Part shown: one piece after another, positions 56,319-64,000 of the stretch
Layout: each line of letters begins with the position of its first letter
Position numbering within the stretch: the first letter of the stretch is position 1
Source: Eudorina sp. 2006-703-Eu-15
Taxonomy: Eukaryota; Chlorophyta; Chlorophyceae; Chlamydomonadales; Volvocaceae
Reading direction: 5' to 3'
Length of the DNA stretch: 64,000 nt
Assembly: GCA_003117195.1 (NCBI GenBank)
Contig: BDSI01000065.1
Span: 602,723 to 666,722, forward strand
Program-made: the position numbers and the translations under genes
Notes under the pieces: generated by a model
The model's database searches: none
Told to the model about the DNA's origin: nothing
Seen by the model: the letters and a program-made list of their open reading frames with translations, nothing else

Positions 56319-59300
56319 GTCGTCACGCACCTGTTCCATGTGCCATATTAAACGCTTACAGGGTCGGGCGGTGCGCGGGTTTCTGCGCTCCAATATACAC
56401 CCTCCAATAATCCGGCCAGCCCCAGCCCCAGCCCCGGCAGCCAGCCTCTTATCTCCTGCCCCCTCTTACCTTGATGAGCGTCTTGAGGCCCCACCACCAG
56501 GGGGTCACGGTGGCCGACCGCACAGCCAGCTCCTGATATGGGGGAGGGGAGGGAGGGAGAAGAGATGGGGAGGGAGAGAGGGGGAGGAGGAGGAGCAGGG
56601 GGGAGAGAGGGGTACAGGAAATTGGTGGACTTCCTCGAACGCGCGTGAATGATTGCGAGACAGAAGGATTCACACATACACGGCAGCAGGCCAGCAGCCG
56701 TAAGGACGCCAGGTTTAACGGCCAGACACACACGCACGCGGGGCACAGGACAGGCTCGGACGCACGGCACGCCATTATGAGTTTGTGACTCGCTCGCAGC
56801 CCACGCACGCCCGCTCGCGGAAACAAGCAAATGAAGGCGCTCCCTATCTAATCCCAATAAGCGCAGTACGTATGGGCAGCTTTCATGGCACGCACGCACA
56901 CAGCAGCACGCACCTTTCGGATGTTGTCGTCCAACTCGTCCGCGGGCTCAGACAGGTACTCGTCGATGCGGGCGGCGTGCTCCGAGCACAGCTCCGAGCT
57001 GCAGGCGGACCCAGCATCATCGACAAAGATACATACCGAGTAGTGGCGGGTTATTAGCGGTGCTAGCAAGGCAATTGATCAAAGCTAATAAGCACAGTAG
57101 CCCATCCTGTTCGTTCCAGTATATATTTTTATATGGACATACACAAGCAAGCCCAAGTTCATCCTGGGTTGAGCCGCTGCCAGACCCACTCTGCGTAAGA
57201 GTCCGCCATGGCATCGGTCTTTCCCGCCAGGTCCGCCTCCGTGACGATATCCACCAGGTACTCGGCGTCGTTGTACCAGGGCAGGAACTCCTTGGCGTTG
57301 GGGCAGCCGCTCCTGACAAAGTCGATGGCGGAGTGGCCTGCAAACGTACGTGTATGCATGTACGGCACGGGGGGTATGTACGGCACGGCGAGGCGGTCAG
57401 GTGCGTGGGATTCTTGTGTATGTCATCAGGAACGAACCTACCCTGCGTTCCTACCTACCCCTGCACCCTGTCCGAGCAGTATCGACAGCGGCGGGCCGCG
57501 AGCTGGCTGCCGCTGATAAATAAACGATCCATGACTCACTCACCGCGGGGCCCAAAGTACACGACTCGGCCCTTGACCAGCAGCAGCAGCGAGTCGAACA
57601 GCGCAAAGCAGACGCTGGTGGGCGAGTGGATGGTGGCGCAGATGGTGACGCCGCCACCAGCCAAGCCCTTGACCGTGGTCATCACCTACAGGGTATGTAG
57701 GTATATAGGCACGCAGGCAAGCAAGGTTTCGGAGGAGAGGATTGTTTGCTGATTGTGGGACATACAGCAGATCTGTGGTACAGAACTACAGAACATCTGT
57801 AAATGCATGGATATATAGTCGAGTGCGTGTATGTATGTCTTATCTCCTTGCCCATGCGCACGGTGCACCCCGCCCCTACCTTGCCACACACACGCACACG
57901 CCAGGAACGCACGCCTCATCATTGGTGCAAATAACTATCACGCCTCATCATCGCATTGGTGCAAATAATGATAAACGAACCCTCCTCCAGCGACCCGACC
58001 CACTTCGTTTGCGGTGAAGCTGTCCAGCCCCGAGGTGGGCTCATCCAGGAACAGCACGCGGGGGTTGGTGATGAGCGCGATACCTGCGTGCCGTACATGC
58101 ACGGTGCCGTACATGCATGGGGGGTTGGGGGGAAACGGGGTGGCCGAGTGGTAGGCACGTGGTGCAGTACGCACGTCACACACGTGCCGGGGTGCGAGCG
58201 GTGACGCGAGTGGTGGTGCAGGTGGTGCAGTACGTCACACGTGCCTGCCCCGCCATGCGCCGCCCGCAGACGGGATGGCGATGATTCTTGATGCGTCGGG
58301 AACAACCCTGCTGGCTGTTGAGTGACACGGCTCTTGAGTAACACGTACGGCTCGCCTTCTCCGGCCGGAGCGCTGATTTTCGCACGGCCCGCCCAGTGGT
58401 GGGTTTGATTCAATGCACGCAGTCATTGAGTTTATTCCAAATACATGTCACAACCCTGAACCCAACGGCTCCCAACAAGGTGTTGTGGACCCCGCCGCCC
58501 ACGCATACAAGCGGCGATCCGTCGGTGATGACAGCCGCCTTGCTTGGGTCGGTTTGCACGCTCTCCCTCAATCAACCTCGATCGATCGCGCATCACGCAA
58601 ACTAAACCCTGGACATACACCTGCGGTTGGGTCACCCAACCAGCCTCGCTCGAACGAAGTCCCCCCAAGCAGTCCGCAGTCCGCGCCCGCGTTACCCTAG
58701 CTAGCTACAGCTCACCGATGTTGGTCCGCTTCGCCTGGCCGCCACTGATGCCCTTGGCCATGGCGTTGCCGATCTGCCGGCGGGACGCCACCGCCGCAGC
58801 AGCAAGCAAGTAGGCACGAGCGAGGTTTACTTGTGTACTACCATAGCGTTCATTGGATGGGGACATGCCAGGTCAGGCGCAGTAGTGATATCCGTCCTGT
58901 CGCTGTACCCCCGCGGCCGATGTATATGTCCTCGGCGGCTTGAGTTCCTTCTGGTCCTTTCACTACGTTTTTCCCGCTGCTGTATGTAATAATATACACC
59001 CCCCGTCCCGGCGCACCTACCTTCACGTCCCTGCACCTCTGCAGCGCCAGTTTCTCTAGCAGGTCCTCCACCGCCTGCTTCTTCGACTCCAGGGGCTCCG
59101 AGATGGGCCGCTTCAGCTCCGCAGTGTACAGCAACATCTCGTACACCGTCAGGATGCCCAGCAGGGTGTCGAACTGCCGCGCGCACCGGTAATGAACGAA
59201 CATGCGAGTTTTTTTCGAAATGACGCACGGAGCAAATCTATATGCATGAAGAACGAAAATATGAAGGTAAAACTACCTAGTAGCTAGGATCGTTGGAACG

Positions 59301-61504
59301 TACGCGTGGGAGATAGACCAAAACAAGCAAATCCTATATTAAGCGCTTATATGATATACCAGATATACTCAACAGAGGACGCACGCAGGCAGCAGGTGAC
59401 ACGCGAGATATAAAATGAAGGGGTGCGAACACGCCAGTGCCCAACTCGAGAATCCCGCGGCTGGTGACTACCTGTCCTCGAAACTGCGTGAGGCAAACAC
59501 ACTCACACACGCGCGCACGCACACACCCACATACACAATCCCCACAATCCCCCCCACACACACAAACACACGACGGACGGGCACGTCACGTCACGCACGG
59601 ACCTGCTCGACGTATCCTGAGTGCGGCAAGATGAACAGTTCGTTGCCAGTCATCACCGGCCGGAGCACAGCGCGCAGCGGGATCGGGACATGCATGCATC
59701 GTCGATTGTCGCGGAGCGAGGAACAGTCCAAGGCAAGGTATGTAGGTAGGGTTTGCAGGGAGGCTAACACCCACTCCATCCACATGATCAGGTGTTCCGA
59801 TGCTGATTACGTACTGCTGCGACGGATTCATGATTCATTCGCGGCCAAGGAAATGAAAGGTGTCGGGCCGGCAGCAGTATTATTATTTGGGCCGGCGGCA
59901 TTGCTACGTACGACACGTACACCACCACATACACACACATACACGTTGGGCCCGCCCGGGGAACGAACAACCTATGTGGGTCCGCCAGGGTCAGGTAGGG
60001 GCCTGCTGGGATGGTGTATGTATGCGTTTGGGCACCTGTCGATCGGCGTCGTGCGGCTGCTGGGCGTCGCGCAGCTGGACATGCAACTAATAGCCCTCGC
60101 AGTACATCCCACCGGACTGTACGTCATGCTTCGGCCCCCACGCACGCAGCTCACCCACCCACGCACGCACCTGTGTACCGCCGCAGGAACTGCGGGGTGG
60201 GCTTCTGGCCCGCGAAGGCGATGGTCCGGACCGGGGATATCCCCTCCGTGACACCCGTGTTCTTGCGACCCGCCAGCACATCCAGAAGCGTCGTCTTGCC
60301 GCTGCCGCTGGGACCCATCTGCGGGTGCGGGTGCGCATGTATGCGTGCGTGCGTGTCGCCCCGTGCTTAGCTTGGTCAGTCATCAGCCCACAGCAGACAC
60401 CGCCGCGCATACATACACGTATCCATACGTGTATCGTACATATAGGGCGCGCAGCGGACATCCATTGTATGTATAGAAGGACGGATGGACCGCTCATGAT
60501 CACTTCGACCGGATCGATTTCGGTCCCGGGACGGTTGCAGAAATAAACGAACGAACGCGGATCGAGTCGGGACCCATCCAATCGCCTGCCTGCCTGCCTG
60601 CCTGCCTGCTGCCGCTTTCATTACCGCTGCACGGATGGCGGCCCAAAGTGCGTACGCGCTAGAACAACCGTGGCCAATCAACCCGTCCAGGCTCGCCCGG
60701 TGGTGTGGGCATACAGGTTGGGGTGACTACGCCATCTCTCAGATCCCCTTGATACACGCCAGCGAGGCTCGCTCCGGCCGGCGTACCGTACTATTATTAC
60801 TAATATGACGTACGCGTGACTACTGCCAACCCACCATCCCATGCAGCTCGCTCTGATTGACTGTGTGGTCCGGAACGAACGAGCAAGATACGTAGGTAGC
60901 CACGCGGTAATAATGGCTTCACAGGAGGTACACAGTTATCAGGCGTGCGTAATGTACGAATACTGGGGTCGGTGTTACACGCACTGCGCGGGTGCGGCTA
61001 GCTCGCCGCACAAGTAGTGTTGTACATCCCATTTGTACACATATATGTATGACGACGTACGTACCAGCGCCGCCATGTTCTGCGCCTCGAAATATCCGGA
61101 CACGTTGTTGAGCAAGATGGCCTCCTCCCCCTTCTTGGAGCTGGAGGGGACGCGGTGGGTGAGGTCCTGCAGGCGGGTCGGCGCGTTCATTCGAGGAGCG
61201 AGCGAGGTGTATGTTTACGTGCGGGCAGGACGATGCAGCAGATGTATGGAGCAGCGAAGGACGAGGGGTTCACGTGCAGGAAGCAAGGACGATGGGTGAT
61301 GTGGTCGCTCGCTGAGGAACGAATAAAGGACTGCCGCGTACATACCTTGAACACAATCCGCATGCCCGTGCAGCCGAACGTGCTGGCGTGGGCCAGCATG
61401 GCGGGCTGCTGCGCCATAACTGCTTGATCCGTCAGCCCCGCCTCCACATCCAGCGCCACAACGCCCATAAGCGATTTGACCGACTGGGTCCTCTTCTCGT
61501 CCAT
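52221..61504 (-). CDS. Gene D: ABCG-type half ABC transporter (17 exons, 639 aa)
   Basis: Exons: 61346-61504, 61065-61166, 60171-60318, 59603-59616, 59021-59173, 58716-58773, 58004-58083, 57544-57685, 57190-57337, 56914-56998, 56470-56532, 55504-55574, 54813-54952, 54296-54427, 53583-53801, 52876-52944, 52221-52357. The sum is 1,920 nt with all phases matching and TGA at the end. Exon sizes equal those of gene C except exons 1, 3 and 17. Motifs: Walker [10 protein letters not shown] (89-97), Q-loop GYVEQ (Gln141) from a 14-nt exon, ISGGQAKR (201-208), [10 protein letters not shown] with the Walker B Glu near 226, H-loop near His258. It has a five-residue insertion (ISPVR) after Walker A. Intron 12 has a GC donor. 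Start ATG at 61504 is preferred; the frame is open upstream with other ATGs. The protein is probably an integral membrane exporter acting as a dimer, possibly with gene C; substrate unknown. Confidence 0.93.
55684..55773. repeat. (TA)45 microsatellite in gene D intron 11
   Basis: About 90 bp of uninterrupted TA. Confidence 0.98.
56253..56314. repeat. (TA)n(TG)n compound microsatellite in gene D intron 11
   Basis: About 30 bp of TA followed by about 30 bp of TG. It lies in the same intron as the TA array. Confidence 0.97.
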
Positions 61505-63635
61505 CTTTCCCTCGCTTTCTCGCCCACGCCCTGTCTCTTGCTTGTGAAGAACGAACGAAGACTTCCCGAGTATCTGCTGCGTGGCCGCTAAAATCCCCAG
61601 AAGACCCTGCGTAGTATTGCGGTTCGGGATGACGAAATCACGCACGGGACGTATGTACAGATAGACATGACAGGCATGACCCGATGAGCTCTTGGAATCC
61701 CACATACCACCGACCATGGCAACGGAGGTGGGCAACTAACCAAGCGCGAAACACGCTCGTCCGCTAAGACTTTGAGGGTTGATTATCAAACAATACCCAT
61801 ATGACTGATACGTAGGATGGAGCGCTGCTGAGGACACCGCTGAAAGCGCAAGCGGACATCTGACAACACGCCACGCGACTGACATCCGGCCTTGGCGAGC
61901 TTGCTGCCCGGTTCGCATAGGTGCGCAATATGATACGTGCACGTACAGAACCAGCAGGCTTGTACGGATGGACTTTGCCACTTTGAAGGCCATCTATCGA
62001 GTTCGCGATTGGGAACACGAAAAGGTCACGAAAGGGTGCGCAGACGTTATAACTCCGATGACGTAACTCCTTAAGCATCTGGAAGCTTCAGAGGTGCTGG
62101 GCTTGCTGAAATGGGCATGGGAAGAAGGTTGGTCCTTTCTACATACAGTGTATCAACGTACCGGCTGCTGGCTGGCTCAGATGCGCGCCGATTCACCAGA
62201 CGTAGAGGAAGCGCATGCAACATCTACCATAATTGGTTGAAAGAGATGTGCTCGTCGCCAAGGTTTCTGGGGGGTTGCGACCCTGCGGATAGAGGTCGTT
62301 GGTGATTATTCGCATCGGTCGATAACATGACAAACGGCGACTTACCTATCGACAGTCAATCTTTCGGAACCAGACAGATTTATTAATTTAAAAACTATAG
62401 TTTTGTGGCATTATTGGGAGTGTCACGACATGACGAGCAAAGGCCATGCACCCGTACAGAACTAAGAGTAAGAGTCAGCCGTGGCTTGACCGTATGCCGC
62501 ATCATGCAGATAGGGCTTCTACCGTCATGATAGTATAAGTCACTATCCTCGCATGTTCGTCCGGCGACCAGCCCAGTTTCCGGGCCTGACACTTTGCCAT
62601 CCCGCCAGGTGACAGGCCTGACAGGAAGGCCTCTGACGTGATATCAATTCTTGTCAAGAAACGCTCTTGCACGTATGTTCTCTATGAATTCCTATGGCTA
62701 TTTTTCATCGATTGGTATACAGTAATCATACTTGGGTTCGCTCCTGTGCCGCCGGCTACAGCATGAATACTTTCAAGTACCGCTAATTGTCCTTAGGATG
62801 GTGATTAAATGTCAAATGACTGTCCGGCCGAAAGTTCGCCGAGCTACGTCCCCGAATATACGGTAGCTCTATGACAGCTAAGATGTTAGCATATGGGTTC
62901 AGACGGAGGATGTTCCACAACCGTTGTGTAAGTGCATCTTCCAGGACGAACTCCTACCGGCTAAGATGCACATATTTTTGTGGCCGAATGCCGTGACAAA
63001 ACCAAACCATCCGGCTCCGTCAGACCGACAAAATTACGGTTCGCGGTTGTTATTAATAGCCCTTGGGAACTCGGCCATCGCGGCCATCGGGCCGAAAGCT
63101 TCAGAATCTATATTCGCGGCCACTGCAGGTATTGCTATCGCATATACCTAATGAAAAGGCCGAAAGGCAAGCCGCACACGAAAACGCCTTGGTAATGCGG
63201 CCATCGGCAGCAGCGCGGGAAAGCAAAACAAAATCGAGCAAATAAAGAAACGGATACATACGTAGCTCATTTAGCGCGCTGGCCGCCTGCATGTCTGGCA
63301 GCAGGAAGTAAGGTCAGGATACGTCGCGAAACGTCAGGAAGGATGCGCTACACGGCGCTCATCCATCACGCTGCCACAGGTCGACAGCTTCCACAGCGCC
63401 TATTAAATACGAATGGGTGGCACAGGTCGCACCACTTGGCGGCGGGTGGTGCCAGGTAGTGCGAACGAAGCGAGGTGTGAACGACACTGGGCGCGTGGAA
63501 TGGCCGTGCACACACGTCTGGCTGGTGCTCTGGTCCGTTCTGGTCCGACCCGGGGGACGGTACTAGCGTCGGGTGTCATGTGGCAGGTGGGATGGACGCG
63601 GGGCCCCCCTATGACAGATGCCCCTCCAAGGCCAT

Positions 63636-63666
63636 CCATTAGCTCGCTCGCCGAGCGAGCTAATGG
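63636..63666. repeat. Perfect 15-bp hairpin
   Basis: CCATTAGCTCGCTCG and CGAGCGAGCTAATGG are separated by a single C. Confidence 0.95.
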
Positions 63667-63674
63667 AGAGAACA

Positions 63675-63741
63675 TTGGTCGCCCAGTCATCCGCACCACC
63701 TCGCGTACGTAGGTGGTGCGGATGACTGGATGGGCGACCAA
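63675..63741. repeat. Long hairpin with 26-27-bp arms
   Basis: TTGGTCGCCCA plus GTCATCCGCACCACCT pairs with AGGTGGTGCGGATGAC plus TGGGCGACCAA across a 9-nt loop (CGCGTACGT), with one four-base bulge (TGGA). It starts 8 bp after the first hairpin, which suggests a small fold-back element or the terminal structure of a transposon. Confidence 0.9.
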
Positions 63742-64000
63742 GGTGCTCCCTGTTAAGGGGCGCAGAGAAGTCCGAGGTTCTACGTAAGGCCTGGGTTGTG
63801 CAGAGGCAGGTGTCCCTGGCGGCCCGGTATGCCCGCTAGATGGCGACCGCCCGCCACCGTTCGATCGAACTTTTAAGACCAGTGACCCTGCTTGCTTGGC
63901 CGGGCAGAACCTGACAGGCCCGCGGCCAGACCGTGAGACTGGTAGAGGAGGTCTCGCGAAGGATAAGCACGGCACGTTACGTCATGAGCAGTTGCGGCGG

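Larger units (their letters stand above)
61505..64000. other. Gene D upstream region; no supported gene
   Basis: It contains the gene D promoter region and about 2 kb of AT-richer DNA without a convincing ORF. Two adjacent hairpins are at 63636-63741. Confidence 0.35.

Overview
The window is nuclear DNA of a GC-rich green alga, most likely a volvocine member of Chlamydomonadales. The evidence is: many short phase-compatible GT-AG introns in GC-rich genes; long (S)PPSPP hydroxyproline-type rods of the kind found in volvocine wall and matrix glycoproteins; Ala/Gly-rich low-complexity coding sequence; and a chromodomain Ty3/gypsy element. One short interstitial CCCTAAA tract is the TTTAGGG-type telomere motif, which is suggestive only. 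Genus cannot be fixed from the sequence.

Layout. All well-supported host genes lie head-to-tail on the minus strand. From high to low coordinates they are: gene D (52221-61504), an ABCG half-transporter of 17 exons and 639 aa; gene C (33273-40540), its tandem paralogue of 17 exons and 616 aa; gene B (8247-29719), a giant 23-exon gene for a single-pass membrane protein of about 3,064 aa; and gene A (1-2481), the 5' end of a second copy of gene B that runs off the left edge. I built each model by following splice sites and reading phase exon by exon. Genes C and D close in frame over all 17 exons. Gene B closes over 23 exons except for one missing base in a C6 run of the first proline-rich rod.

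Gene B is the most interesting locus. It encodes a signal peptide, cysteine-containing extracellular modules separated by PPSPP rods, one transmembrane helix followed by a basic stop-transfer sequence, and a cytoplasmic tail of about 1,400 residues. The tail carries about 15 copies of a 33-40-residue unit (basic/aromatic half, then Gly-Asp-rich and acidic, then poly-Ala). I recognise no described family; the architecture suggests a wall-to-cytoplasm linker or adhesion receptor. At least eight of its introns each carry a different tandem array (units of 4, 4, 5, 7, 7, about 8, 10, 20, 26 and 57 bp).

Between genes C and D is a decayed, rearranged chromovirus-like LTR element (41348-48315). It has a minus-strand gag-pol with several inactivating lesions, a plus-strand deletion derivative with RT fragment, integrase C-terminus, chromodomain, polypurine tract and LTR, and a 329-bp fold-back whose loop holds telomere-like repeats. 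Further right is an intact hAT-type MITE (49285-49520) with 16-bp terminal inverted repeats and a perfect 8-bp target duplication. The remaining intergenic DNA (3.6-8.2, 30.6-33.3, 48.3-52.2 and 61.5-64 kb) shows no gene I can support.
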